Below, in pieces: positions 1 through 11,831 of a DNA stretch of 64,000 bases. A program made the translations under genes and the position numbers. This stretch comes from Microvelia longipes (Eukaryota; Arthropoda; Insecta; Hemiptera; Veliidae). Position 1 is the stretch's first letter; each line of letters opens with the position of its first letter. A model generated the notes under the pieces. It saw nothing but the letters and a program-made list of their open reading frames with translations, did not search any database and was not told where the DNA came from. The stretch covers positions 28,824,434-28,888,433 of the forward strand of contig JACMZG010001913.1 in assembly GCA_018340805.1 (NCBI GenBank), written 5' to 3'.

Positions 1-300
1 ATCAACAGGGACACGGGGTTGAAGATTTCCAACACTTGGACACCGCTTATTTCTTCACTACGTGTTTCAGATAATTCCCTTACCCAATCTCAGCCCTCAA
101 CTACGTCACGCAGTACCCAGCCACCGATTACGTCATCCCACGGAAATCCCCCATTAGCCACTTCATCAACCAGACAGGACACCCCTACGCGACCTTCAAG
201 TGGATTACGTCATACTGGACCGTCAAACCCTATTATCCCTTCTCATGGCTATAATCTTCGTCCTCGAAGACAAGGTCAGAGACAGGTATAAAATAGGGCC
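1..300 (+). pseudogene. C-terminal coding tail of a retroelement, cut by the window edge
   Basis: An open frame runs from about position 19 to 291 and is rich in Ser, Thr, Pro and Gln. It ends in the basic motif GYNLRPRRQGQRQV just before a stop. A low-complexity tail ending in YNLRPR is, in my experience, typical of the last part of arthropod retroelement polyproteins, but no catalytic domain lies inside the window, so the family cannot be fixed. A TATAAAA box (287-293) overlaps the end of the frame and is followed by the terminal repeat, which suits a promoter-bearing terminal repeat. The start is outside the window. Penelope-like is my tentative guess. Confidence 0.4.
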
Positions 301-330
301 TGCAGCGTCTCCATCTTCTGTTCAGGTTTG
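287..330 (+). promoter_or_regulatory. Possible retroelement core promoter (TATA plus initiator-like)
   Basis: TATAAAA is at 287-293 and a TTCAGG initiator-like sequence at 321-326. The spacing of about 37 nt is longer than the usual 30, so the start site is uncertain. The position, at the junction between a retroelement coding end and a repeated terminal sequence, is what one expects of an LTR or pseudo-LTR promoter. Confidence 0.3.
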
Positions 331-344
331 TAGAGCATTGCGTT

Positions 345-488
345 TCTATCCATGATGTCCTACATCCCTGAAGATGCCTCCCACAGTGGAAGCGAAACGT
401 CGGATTCTTCATCTACATTGACGCGGTCACCACCGGAAGACCTAAACCTTCATGACAACAACCGCGGAAGCCTACGCAGTTTATTAAT
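345..488 (+). repeat. Retroelement terminal repeat, copy 1
   Basis: This segment recurs at 30065-30207 and 45505-45635. Shared landmarks are GATGTCCTACA, the hairpin CCCACAGTGGAAGCGAAA, CTACATTGACGCGGTCACC and AAGACCTAAA, and a common right boundary at about GCAGTTTATT. At 368-401 the order CTGAAGATG, small stem, GCGAAACGTC resembles the conserved part of a hammerhead ribozyme core, although CTGAAGA departs from CTGATGA. Confidence 0.6.
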
Positions 489-858
489 ATAAAGCAATTA
501 ACCACTGTAAGTAAAATATTTAAACGAGAAAAAACAAATTAACTGCAAATCATGTTATGCTGTTTTTTACATTATTTAAGTTTAAAGATAACAAAGCTAT
601 ACCAAGATAAGAAAGTTATACTAGCTAGTTGAAATAAATTGAGAGATTAAAAATCGAATAAAACAATGTGACATAATGGCATATCTATCCTAATGTGCTT
701 CTTTATAGCATGTGAAAGCTAAAAATATAACAATACAACAAAATATAACAAGGAGATCCACAAGAAAATTGAAGCTTTAAAAACAAGTATTGTTTAATTA
801 ATATCATCATTAAGTTATAACAAACCACCGTGACAATAACAGCTAAAATAGCAAAATT
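489..858. other. AT-rich noncoding spacer
   Basis: No coding potential, splice-like island or repeat unit is visible here. It separates the retroelement terminal repeat from the 177-bp satellite. Confidence 0.6.
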
Positions 859-1617
859 GAAAAAGTTGATTGTTCTAGCGTAATTTTTGTCAACTTTGAG
901 GCACATGATCTCACTTTTTATACGATGGAATTTATAGCTAAAATTTTTGCGTTGTGGCCCACGATGTGGAATACAAGGATCAATATTTAGAAGTACCCCA
1001 AAGTGTTTTAGTTTGGGCCCTAAAATTTGAAAACTGAAAAAGTTGATTGCACTAGCGTAATTTTAGTCAACTTTGAGGCACATGATCTCACTTTTTATAC
1101 GATGGAATTTATAGCTAAAATTTTTGCGTTGTGGCCCACGATGTGGACTACAAGGATCAATATTTAGAAGAACCCCAAAGTGTTTTAGTTTGGGCCCTAA
1201 AATTTGAAAACTGAAAAAGGTGATTGCACTAGCGTAATTTTAGTCAACTTTGAGGCACATGATCTCACTTTTTATACGATGAAATTTATAGCTAAAATTT
1301 TTGCGTTGTGGCCCACGATGTGGACTACAAGGAACAATATTTAGAAGTACCCCAAAGTGTTTTAGTTTGGGCCCTAAAATTTAAAAACTGAAAAAGTTGA
1401 TTGTTCTAGCGTAATTTTAGTCAACTTTGAGGCACATGATCTCACTTTTATACGATGGAATTTATAGCTAAAATTTTTGCGTTGTGGCCCACGATGTGGA
1501 CTACAAGGATCAATATTTAGAAGTACCCCAAAGTGTTTTAGTTTGGGCCCTAAAGTTTGTAAACTGAAAAAGTTGATTGTTCTAGCGTAATTTTAGTCAA
1601 CTTTGAGGCACATGATC
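859..1617 (+). repeat. 177-bp satellite array
   Basis: Units begin with GAAAAAGTTGATTG at 859, 1036, 1213, 1390 and 1566, spacings of 177, 177, 177 and 176 bp. The copies differ by only a few substitutions and one-base indels. Constant landmarks are GAGGCACATGATCTCAC, GTTGTGGCCCACGATG and AGTTTGGGCCCTAAA. The array has about 4.3 visible units and is interrupted by the assembly gap, so its true length is unknown. Confidence 0.93.
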
Positions 1618-1717
1618 NNNNNNNNNNNNNNNNNNNNNNNNNNNNNNNNNNNNNNNNNNNNNNNNNNNNNNNNNNNNNNNNNNNNNNNNNNNNNNNNNNN
1701 NNNNNNNNNNNNNNNNN
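1618..1717. other. Assembly gap (100 N)
   Basis: Exactly 100 unknown bases, the usual placeholder for a gap of unknown size. It falls inside the satellite array, which explains the failed assembly. The sequence after the gap is not satellite. Confidence 0.98.
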
Positions 1718-4700
1718 TTTGAGTCACGTTTGTTTGATGTGACGAGGGATGTTTGGGGGGTGTTTACTATATTGTTTGTGTCTATATGTTGTGGTGTTCG
1801 TGGCTTCGTGTCGTTTATTTTATGTGTTTTTTTGCGTATTTATTTATGGATTATGTTATATCAGGATTAGTTTAACTTGTAACACAAACTACATCAGGAC
1901 ATGTGAAAATACCATGCTGATCGCTACTATATTTCATATGTTAATATTTAAATTCAAAACTTATAGAGATGTGCATGTTGCATGATTAGATTTTCATTTC
2001 TTTTAAAAATTTATTGTTTTTCGTTAGTTTGTTGGTCTTGTAGATTTTAGAATTTTGTTATGGTTGTGGTGGGTTTATCCAGGGGGTATGCGTTTGTGAC
2101 CGTAGGGAGGGGTTATATGGTTTAATCCGTGGATATTGTTAGTGTTCCTGTCCCGTGTCTGGGTTTGTTGATATGGGTGGTGTATATTGGTGTGGATGAA
2201 CAAATATTATTTTGTTGTGTTTTTGTGTGTGAAAGGGTATGATATTAGTGTTGAGAATAAACTTTAAAATATTAAGTGGGATTGGGCTAAATAAGCTTCT
2301 CAATATAGCTTGCGTAATACTTTGATAGAGTACTGTTGTTATTATTTTTTTTTTTGAAAGATTTGCCAAAGCATCATTACTTATATAAACGTACTCTCAT
2401 TTAAAATCAACTGCGAATAATCGTATCTTAGCAGTGGCTTGGTGAGTGTGGGGTATGTCTCATCTTTCCATGCACGCCATTGCTAGTCTAGGGCCCAAAG
2501 TCCCTATTCCAGACTAGCTTAATTCTGTAATATTTATTAATACGCTTAATACTATAATTGCTATAATGTTCAAATTGAGATTTAAGGCCGTGCAGTCTAA
2601 CATTGGAATCATATCATCAGGTACTTCTTCAATTTTCTTTAATTGGTTCTAATTTGGACATGTATTTTGGGACCACTTTAATTTGTCTTAGGCTCTGCAA
2701 AACATGGTAGCAAACTAAATAATTAAAATTTTGATTGAAATTTTGAGAGAGATTGAGATTTCCTATAAGGTGTGAGATAGTAATAGCCTACCCTATAAAT
2801 AAAAATAGAATTTGCTTGGCAATTTCGCTTACTATTATATTCATTTTAACTAGCATTAATAGAAATATTGCCTGACTTTTTCCTAATTCATATGCCCACC
2901 TTAAATCTTTTGACTAACACATATAGGTGGTGTATCAGATTCTAAAGTTCTTCTTTCTCTAGACATTCATCTTGCATTTCATTTTGTTTCTTAGTTAATA
3001 TTTTTTAAAAGAGAGGATCCAACTTTTTTTTTCTGCACATTATTTTTTAGTTTGTTTTAAAATAAGAATTATATTATTTATAGTTATATTTTTTATTAAA
3101 TGTTTAATACGTATTTTATTATATGTCTGTCTGTGTACGTGTAATATCAAGCCACAAATATTGTTAAATTTCTGCGTGGGCCATGATTAAAATGCGCTTT
3201 GTTAAGTCTATTATTTATTAATGTCATTCATTTCCCAGAAGAAAATTGGTGTGTGTGGATGAAAAAAGGGAAATATCCATTTTCTCTTTTGTGCAACATG
3301 AAGATTTTATCTTTTATAGGAACAAGGATTAATGAAAAACCTTTTTAAGGTTACTATGTTTACGCAGATTTACTTTTTTTTTTTTTCCTTTTAACTTCGT
3401 CGATTATAATATTGCTGCCAGATCGGGCATAGCGCGTATGGCTGGTATGCTATTTAAATATTAATAGATAATATATACTTTATTTTAATATTATATTATA
3501 TAATATATATTATACAAGACAAAATAAGATAACTATATTATTTACTTTCGATGTGAATTTTATATATATGTATATATTATTAGTAATTATACAACTACCG
3601 TCTATTATAATTATTTATTATTAATTAAATCTTATTGTTAAATTTTGATATTAAATGTTCCAAATGAGAAAAATTTGTAGAATGATTTCAAAATTGGTTA
3701 TAAATCCTGTTCGATAGCTATATTATATAAGTTATATATATCTTATATATTGTATATGGAATGTATGTGTATGATATATGCCATTTTATTCTTGCAAATG
3801 GTCTTAATACAGAAACTAGTTTAATCACTTGAAATAAATATCCGTCTGTAGCAGAGTGTGTCGTATCGACCACTTAAAGGACCACAAGTTGTAAAAAAAT
3901 TGTGTCATACGGTAAACCCGAAATGCAGGACTTGTTGTTTACGGGACAGTAACAACAATATATCGAATGTGGAGTCATTTTCAATGTTATTGGGTCTTAT
4001 GAGTTTTATTACAAATAATTCTGGTCTGTGGTCTGCTAATAATAATTTCCTTTGGAATTCATGTTCCTTGCTGAAAAACTTTAGCAGTTACTCAATAATC
4101 AAGTATTACTTGTTACTCAGTTTTTTATTTCACAAAAACCCTTTAAAGAAAACACAAACACATAATGTGTCCCTGTCAATTTTAGAGGCATAGTTTTGTA
4201 TAAACGATCAGGATAATTATGCGCTTTCCTTTGAAATACAGAAATAATTAGTTTCTAGTAGTGTTGATAATGAAGTTAATGCTCAAGTTAAAAATGCATG
4301 ACCGATGTTAAGGAAATTTGGCCGCATGCACCAGATTTGTTTATTTGTTATAATTATATACCAAGGTGGAAAACAGTCGAAACAATTTTAAACTCAACTT
4401 CATTCTAAATCGGTCAAGTTTGAATAATTTTTCACTTAGGAGTATATATTTGATCTTCACAGACTGAATAATTAAAAAGTGCTTTTGAATATTTTATATT
4501 ATTAAAATATAATATCTATAATAAATATTTATATTTTTTATAGTATGATCATCATCAATTATAATATATATTTTTATAAAGTAATATTATATGGCTACAA
4601 ATACTAATACTTATCCCTTTTATATATTTTTTTTATTTTTTGGCCTCTCTCATGTTTTTCCACTTTATAGTTTTTTTAAATTTTAATTTTGTTTGATGTA

Positions 4701-4763
4701 TATTTTTTCTTATTTTAACTATGATTTTTTATTTGTGTTTATTTTATAATTTTTCCTTTACAG
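1718..4763. other. AT-rich noncoding DNA
   Basis: No gene is supported. The only local structure noted is an imperfect hairpin at 2482-2518 with GCTAGTCT/AGACTAGC ends. The open stretch at 3858-4193 begins at GTG, matches no family I know and is treated as chance. Confidence 0.55.
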
Positions 4764-4820
4764 TACTTCTCGCGCAAATCAAGGATGTATGTACCGGGGA
4801 AATGCGCAAAGTAATTGAAG
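4764..4820 (+). CDS. Possible small internal exon of an unidentified gene
   Basis: A 57-nt island, clearly less AT-rich than its surroundings, lies between a good acceptor (ATTTTTCCTTTACAG, ending 4763) and a plausible donor (GAAG, then GTCAGT). Only one of three frames is open. It reads LLAQIKDVCTGEMRKVIE, with two bases before and one after, so it would be a phase 1 to phase 1 exon. I do not recognise the protein. No partner exon was firmly identified, although a second weak open segment follows an acceptor-like CCTCAAACAG near 5456. It could be a decayed or chance exon. Confidence 0.3.
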
Positions 4821-7699
4821 GTCAGTTTTAAATAAAAAATTGCAGTTAAGTTTAAAGTTAAGCACAAAAATAATTTAAATATTTAGTGTTTTCCTTGATA
4901 AAATAACTAACAACACAATCCATGATCAAACCATTACATCACATTGATTAATTTTAAATGTAATTTTAAAAATTATAAAATATCTTAGGTTTCAATCCAA
5001 CTCACAAATAAAATTATTAATTTAATCCAGAATTAGATGTATCTTTGTGCACTTCAGGTAGTTAAGGAAATAAATTGTTAATAAAATTAAGTATAATCAT
5101 AAATTTAATTTAAAGGCAGCTTCCAAAAATTCAAATAACTTGAAACAAAACACTATTTTTACATTATTTATAAATAAAAATTGACCTCTAACTTCATTAC
5201 CAATTCATGACAAAATCCTTTTATTTTAATTATTTATATAAATATTAAATAATGTAGGTGGAGTATGTATGTGAAAAAAGTGCTTTAACCTATTAAAAAA
5301 TCTATACGGGTACTCCGAACTTTTTCTCATTATATGAGAATCGTTACGCTTGTCCTCGCTACTTTGGACCTGCTTGGCTTGTTCTCTAAGTATAAAAATC
5401 AATAATTTATTACTGCAAATCTCAGACTAAATTTCTCTCGTCCTCAAACAGTAAGTGCATTCTCTGTATTTAAAGCTATCACCCATCCAGTCCAGGCATT
5501 GACATCATTCAATGCTACTTAATGTAACTATTAAATAGCTTTAATTATGTAACTAAAACCAAAGATATACTAGTTATCTACTATTGAAAAGAAAACTTAG
5601 TTATATACTATTTATTATGTAAAGAAATTCATTTGTACTAAATTTCAATGCAATTAGATTATTTTTCAAGTTTTATTATTTTATTAGTTTTTATTTGTTT
5701 AATAAGATTAAACTTGGCCTTTTCCTTGGTCTTATATATGACTAAATTTCATATCGATCAAAATATTTGTGTGCATTTTAATGAATTTTCAAAATATTTG
5801 TTGAATCATTATTCCTGGTTAATGCATCATACAAAATTATTTTTAGGTACAACTAGACCTAAAGATTGATTTTTGTTCTAAGTTTTAACTTTCTAGCATA
5901 AATACACTGGGAGCTATAATGATCATTAGTTGTTTTGACGGAGATTTTGAGGTAAGCTACGATGATAATAGACACACCTCATACATACAACTTTGTAAAA
6001 CCACACTGGAGATTTTAAAAATGCCCAAACTAATAATTTTGTTAAAATCCTGGTTTCTCATTTTTAGTGCAAACACATACTCTCCAGTATGAATATATAT
6101 ATAAATGAGGAAAAGAAAAAAGTATCATAACTATGAATAATCCGTATTTTATGTTATTATCACCTGTAATGATGATACTAATGATTCAAAGATAAAATAG
6201 TCCACAGAAAAAAGGAAATTTTAATCAAAGATAAAATATATCAATGACTTCCATACATTTAAATCCATTGGATTCAAAGGAATGAAAGGGAAGGTACATC
6301 TGTTGGTATTTTTTTCTTACTAGTGTCTTGTTTTCATATTATAGAGCATAAGCAGTCTTTCTATTGTAAGAACCTTGTAATTATTTAACTTGAACTACTT
6401 TTAAAGTTACTTACTTTTTTTTTACATACTTTTCTAAATGGGTTATTATTGTTGTTTTGTTTACAATCGTATCAATGTCTCGTATTCCATTTATTGTTAT
6501 AATTATAATATGAGGTTAAGTGTCCCCTATTTACCTTCAATGAGCCTAAGTGGACTATGGGGACAGATCAGGAAGATTGAAATCGCTGTCGGGGAATAAT
6601 GCGGGGGAGCCAATGGGTGTGTGTTTTCAAGTTTCCATTCTTTCTTCTTTGGTTTATTTTATATAATTGTCCGATTATCAGTTTTATATCGGGCTCATGA
6701 GTCGATCTATTTTGTGATATTTCTAAAGGTTCTATATACTTATTTATCAGCACCACGTTCAATTCCCATCAAATAAATTTCAATTGAGCGATTCTAATTG
6801 AAGTCTCTTAATACGTATACAGAAGGCTTTCGCTGCTCTATAAAAAACATTTAGACCGCCTGTTTTACAAAGACCGTATTTTTTACCGTTACACTTGTTA
6901 AAATCAGACAAGGACTGATTTCTAATATCTAAATTTTTTTTTCGTCAATCGATTATTTTTAAGCTGTATCGATTATTTAGTCTGAGTATTAAAAGTACAT
7001 TTATATGTAATCGTTCCAGTTATATGATTGAACGGTTTCTCATAAACCTGGATAACTGTCTTTGATCCTTACTAAATACCCAACTCGTTAAATTTGCTAT
7101 TCAACGCTCTCTGCCTTTTAACTTATATTCAATCCTATTTAATTCTAATAATTTAAGTACATGAATTGTAATCTACCACTTCTAGAGTTTCATATCGGTT
7201 ATGAGAAATACCAGAATTTGTATTGAAAAACCGAACTAACTTTTTCTCTGAAGTATTATAATATTAGAAGACATTATGATATCTTATAATACTTTATTTA
7301 TTAATAAAATATGACTCTAGCGTGAGGGACACATTGTTTTTGCTCAGAATAATGAAACGACTACTTAAATGAGTTAAATAGTACGCAGCTAAGGGTAATT
7401 ATTTGCTAATGCTTTTTTAATGTTTCGCCGACATATATTTGAACACTAAACTGATCTTATAAAGATCAGGAAAGGTAAACTTTAATATATTATTATTTGG
7501 ATCTGATAAGGTACAATTGGTTCAATAAATCTGTTACTATTCACGATTGTTTTGCTTGCATCTATGTATCTTTTTGTTTTCAAATAATTAATGCACTTCT
7601 ATTTTTGAGTTTCAAAATAGATTATCAAAGTAGATATAGTATTAAGACGAATCATAAGAAGCGTAAAACACACAAACTATTCTTCAAATAGTTATGATA
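4821..7699. other. AT-rich noncoding DNA
   Basis: No supported gene. Short open frames (for example 5648-5869 and the minus-strand 6568-6762) have no recognisable domains or splice context. The nature of this stretch, intron or intergenic, depends on whether the 4764-4820 exon is real. Confidence 0.5.
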
Positions 7700-7945
7700 T
7701 GTTTTTAAAATTATTAGTGCGGAAAAACACAATCTTCAAATAATTAGTTATTCAAAATATTAGGCTGAGAGAAAAACTACACTCAGTTTACTTCAAGATT
7801 GATTAGTTATAAAGAGTATTAGTTTGCGCGAAAACACAATATACCTTCAATATAATTGGTTATAAAAATAATTAGGCGAAACCTAACACAATCAAATACT
7901 TCAGAATATGTGATTTATATATTAGGCGCGAAAACCACATAAAAG
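7700..7945 (+). repeat. Degenerate tandem repeat, about 50-bp unit
   Basis: Units start with TTAG followed by a GC-containing core and an A-rich tract (such as GCGCGAAAACACAA) at about 7713, 7760, 7819, 7872 and 7922, a spacing of 47-59 bp. Each is followed by a CTTCAA-type segment and an ATAATTAGTTAT-like link. The copies are strongly diverged, so the array is old. Confidence 0.5.
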
Positions 7946-8999
7946 ATGTGCTAGGATTTTACCTTTTATGTTGGTCAATCGCAAGTAACTGACCTACTTA
8001 ATAAACCACAAACATTTAACAATAACATAGTTATGTATTCGAAAGAAGCGTCATGTTTTTGTAATTTAATCGCCGAAATAATAATAATATAAATATAATA
8101 GATTTGAATAATGTTAATTATTATAATTGCTGGTATAGTTGTGATTGTAGTAAAAGATTATATTTATATTATTATAAGAAACAGTTTTAATTATAATTAT
8201 TTAATTTCATTTTATAAATTTACAATTTTATTATTTCATTTTATTATTTTTCATATCTAATATACATAATATTGATAATTATCTGTTTAAGTCTTAAGTT
8301 GATAAATTAATAGTATTTATTAACGATTTACATACATACAATACATTATCATATGTTAAATAAACATATTACATAAATTTAAAATAAAATTTATATTATA
8401 TATATATTGTGTTAAATATTGTATTGATTGAATATTTAACAATTATATTTAGCTTATACTTTTATTTTATATCGGCGTTACGAGGTGAATAGAAGATCTA
8501 TTTGAACAAAATAAATATATATATATAAATAGTATAGAGATATATATATTTTAGGACTGAGTATAGTCTTAATGAGTATATTATATCTATTTTACCTGAA
8601 TCTAATTCTAATGAGAATATGTATAATATACTCTTTACTAACTAGGTGAGTTTGAGTTATCAGTTTATTTCATATATTAGTTTATATTATAATATATATA
8701 TCTATTATTAGATATGAATTATGTTGGATAATATAAAATCTGTATAGTATTTAGTTGTATTATTAGTTATGTCGGAAAAGTGTGACAAATAAGGAAAATT
8801 CAAATAGAAGAGTTCGGCATTCTTGAGCTACATATAATGAAATAAAATCTGAATATTATCATATAAGGGATGTGGCAAATAATTTTATAATTTAAATCTC
8901 GAGTTAACCTGCCTTGCATACTACTCTTAAAATGCACCTTCGTGGGATATTTAGCTTCCATATGATCAGAATCTCATTGGGAAAAAATTAAGGAACTAG
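7946..8999. other. Very AT-rich noncoding DNA upstream of the helicase LINE
   Basis: Mostly A/T runs with no coding signal. Some of the last 100-200 bases may be the 5' untranslated region of the LINE that follows, but I see no clear 5' boundary or target-site duplication. Confidence 0.5.
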
Positions 9000-9057
9000 G
9001 AAAAATAGAATGGATTCCCCCATACAAATAATGCAATAACACACCTAGCTATTCAAT

Positions 9058-9851
9058 GTGCTACAATTACCGGCAAAATTAAATAAAACGATTAGTTCAA
9101 ACAAAATAGATCAATTTAGAAAGATTCAACCCCAACAGGAAACACTTATAATAAAACCAATAGAAGCAACTGGAACTGAAGATGAAATAAACGTGCAAAA
9201 AAAAGGACCTAATGACAAACTTGCCCAAACAGAACAACATCCAGGTAAAAAAAACTCAAACTATAAAGGGTGGTGGAATTGTTGTAGTATTAGGCAACCA
9301 TAAAGATAAAGAAAAATTATAAATAGTGCCCTGAACACAAAATATGCAATTAGTGAACCAATTAAGAAAAAACCGAGGATTATCATATACAACATCCCAT
9401 CAGACCTGAAGGAGGAGGAACTTATTGAAAATATTGCACACAAAAATTACCATTTGGCAAACAACATTTCTAAAGAAGAACTGAAAAGCGCAATCAACCA
9501 CTCTTCAAGGTTGGACCTAAGGGTTTGGAAGTGGTACACTGGGTTTGTGAAGTAGAACCTAAATTTAGAAAAATTTTAATAGATTTTGGCAAAATTTTTA
9601 TTGAGTGGACTTCATGCAGGATAAAAGATTATATTGTAGCATCAAGGTGCTATATCTGTCAAAATTTGGTCATGTTGCTAAATATTGCAAAACAGACACA
9701 AAAAATAATGTTCCCATTGTGCGGGAAGCCACGACATAAAGGTTGCCAGAATTTAAACAAAGAGCCACAATGTTTTAATTGCTTACAATTAAAAGATGGT
9801 ATAGATAAAAAACATAAAGGCAAAATAGCTCACAAAGCTAGTGACCCCTAA
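9058..9851 (+). pseudogene. ORF1 Gag-like part with zinc knuckles
   Basis: ORF1 of such LINEs encodes an RNA-binding chaperone that coats the element's RNA. A basic Gln/Lys-rich N-terminal part is followed (about 9340-9520) by the Gag core signature KKPRIIIYNIPSDLKEEEL. In another frame (9525-9851) come HWVCEVEPKFRK, IEWTSCRIKDY, a CYICQ knuckle start, a CGKPRHKGC knuckle-like piece and CFNC. At least three frameshifts interrupt it, one falling inside the first CCHC knuckle so that its halves lie in different frames. The order (core, W-E-P-R motif, then knuckles) matches arthropod Jockey/CR1-like Gag proteins. The true start codon is uncertain. Confidence 0.75.
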
Positions 9852-9869
9852 CTGCCCATGCTATATCAG

Positions 9870-10689
9870 AGCAATTCAACGTGAAAAAAGTAAGATTAAT
9901 TATGGAGATTGTTAAACAAATTTTTCACTTAAAGCATAGTCAATCAGCCTCTACGAATAAGGATAAAAATATCTTTATCGTAGAGGCTTAAATTTTGTGG
10001 GACTACAGTCCCAAACTATTCTTTTAAATAAAAATTTTTATAAATTAAAAATACTAAGGGGACCAAATACCATTTTTACTAATTTTGAAGACATCAGCAT
10101 ATCTTTTGCTACAGAGTGTAAAAATTCTCTTAGATTATCAAAGGGAGTGTCAAAAATTATTAAGAAAAAGTATATCAAAGAAAAAGATTGGAATAATATC
10201 ATGGAATTAGATAGAAAACCTTCTGAAAATATAAACAAAATATAATAATCATAAAAACAGATAATAATAATACATATATAAATCTAAAAATCGTACTTAA
10301 AAATTTAAATGAATGGTCGGAAAAAAGTATCCACTATCAGTTGGCATCGATTTATTAGAACCTCTTTCTGATATCTCAAGTCTAGATCTATTAGAACTAG
10401 TTAACGAAAATAGTTATATTAATTTTATTTTTTATTATAAAGGATACAATCAATTAAATTTTTTAAATATACCTAGAGAACCTACAAAGAACAAACATTA
10501 CATTCAAAACTATTTACCTGGATCAAATTGCATTGAAAATTATTTCAACAGTATGATAGAACTCCGAAACTTATTAATTCAAAGGGATTTAATAAATGCT
10601 AAAGTTTACAAAGAAATGCTGACAGCTGTTTTAAACAAAAATATTGTTGAATCTTCTAGATCATTAAGGGAAATTAAAAACAAAAAAAA
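9870..10689 (+). pseudogene. Middle part of ORF1, no domain recognised
   Basis: Open segments at 9997-10245 and 10313-10699 are Lys-, Asn- and Ile-rich and lie between the zinc knuckles and the helicase. I recognise no domain. The last 80 or so residues before the Walker A motif (through FNENESTFNTTEKYILVTDE) may belong to the conserved stretch just upstream of the helicase in plant-type viral replication proteins, but that is inference. Frames change at about 9990, 10250-10310 and 10700. Confidence 0.5.
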
Positions 10690-11831
10690 ACATATATGAC
10701 AATAATAAAAAATCTTATCTCTGGCCTTGTGACGAAATTTATAGAATGGGGTACTGCCTTCAAAATGAAGGAATGTATGTTAAGTTTAACGAAAACGAAA
10801 GCACTTTTAACACAACGGAAAAATATATACTAGTGACTGACGAGACTAAATTAATGTTAGACGGCGAACTCATCACCCAACTTAGTCACATAAACATTAC
10901 TCAATGTAAATTCCCTGATATAAAATGGGTTGACGGAGTACCGGGTTGTGGAAAAACACGATACATAATAGAACAGCATGTATCAGGAAAAGATTTAATT
11001 TTAACACAAACTAGAGCTAACCTTAAAGAAATAAGAGATTCAGTGCAAAAATTAAATAAGACAAACCATAGAAGAAGTTTTAAAGATTACAGAACTGTTG
11101 CCTCTATATTATCAATGGCTCAGACAAAATGTATGATAAAGTATTCGTTGATGAAGCACTTCTAATGCACGCTGGATACGTGGGTTTTATAGCATCACTA
11201 ACTGGAGCTAAAGAAATTATCTTACTTGGCGATTCCAATCAAATACCTTACATAGAAAGAAGCTCTTTGAAATCAAATTGGTCCAATATAAAACTTTTTT
11301 GTAAGCCTACCCAAACACTGTCAACGTCAAGAAGATGTCCTATGGACGTATGTTGCATTTTATCAGATTTTTATAACCAGATAAAAACAACAAACCAGTG
11401 TGAGATCTATAAGACCTACTATCTCAGACGGCAGTTTCTATCAATTAAAAGATGAAACTGTAATATTAACGTTTACTCAAATTGAAAAAAATATGGTAAA
11501 AGAATGCTTAGTAAATACTTGTTCAATCCCTATACCAGTACTCACTATACATGAAGCCCAAGGAATCACATCAAAAAGAGTTATTTTGATCAGAGTTAGT
11601 ACGTTACACTTAGAAATTTATAATAGTCTGCCTCATATCATTGTAGCTTTAAGTCGTCATACACATAGTTTTAGGTATATTACTTCCGGAGAACCAGATA
11701 TAATTACTCTCCTTGTTAATAAAATTCATGAAACCTCCGAAAGCACAATAAAAACTTACAGACAATTATTTAAATTGCAAACCAAAAAAGGTAAAACAGT
11801 AACTGAAATATCCCAATCATTACCACCATGA
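10690..11831 (+). pseudogene. Superfamily 1 helicase domain, positive-strand RNA virus type, inside LINE ORF1
   Basis: SF1 helicases of this type use NTP hydrolysis to unwind RNA. All core motifs are visible in order: motif I/Walker A GVPGCGKT (10935-10958); motif II VDEALLMHAG and motif III LLGDSNQIPYI in the 11129-11455 frame; TSRRCP shortly after; motif V TIHEAQG and motif VI VALSRHT in the 11400-11831 frame. Spacing and wording are closest to helicases of tobamovirus-like replication proteins. Two frameshifts (about 11110-11130 and 11395-11410) break the domain, and there are no large deletions. Gag lies upstream and endonuclease directly downstream, so it belongs to the LINE and is not a separate viral insertion. 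The frame ends in TGA overlapping the next ATG. Confidence 0.85.
11828..11831 (+). promoter_or_regulatory. ATGA overlap of ORF1 stop and ORF2 start
   Basis: The helicase frame stops at TGA (11829-11831) and the endonuclease frame opens at ATG (11828-11830). Overlaps of this kind in two-ORF LINEs (SART1 of the R1 clade is the studied case, with a similar stop/start overlap) allow ORF2 translation by termination-reinitiation. Here it implies that Gag and helicase were translated together ahead of ORF2. Coupling itself is inferred. Confidence 0.6.

Noticed and set aside
2482..2518. Possible microRNA hairpin
   Set aside because: Only about eight outer pairs, an irregular middle and no conserved arm; no basis for calling a microRNA.
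3858..4193. 111-codon frame
   Set aside because: Opens at GTG, has no domain, and has no splice or promoter context.
6720..6780. B-box-like GTTCAATTCCC
   Set aside because: No A box at the right distance and no cloverleaf; not called as tRNA or SINE.
10746..11831. Independent endogenous viral element
   Set aside because: Gag motifs lie upstream in the same orientation and the frame overlaps the LINE endonuclease start by ATGA, so it is part of the LINE. No capsid, polymerase or movement gene is nearby.
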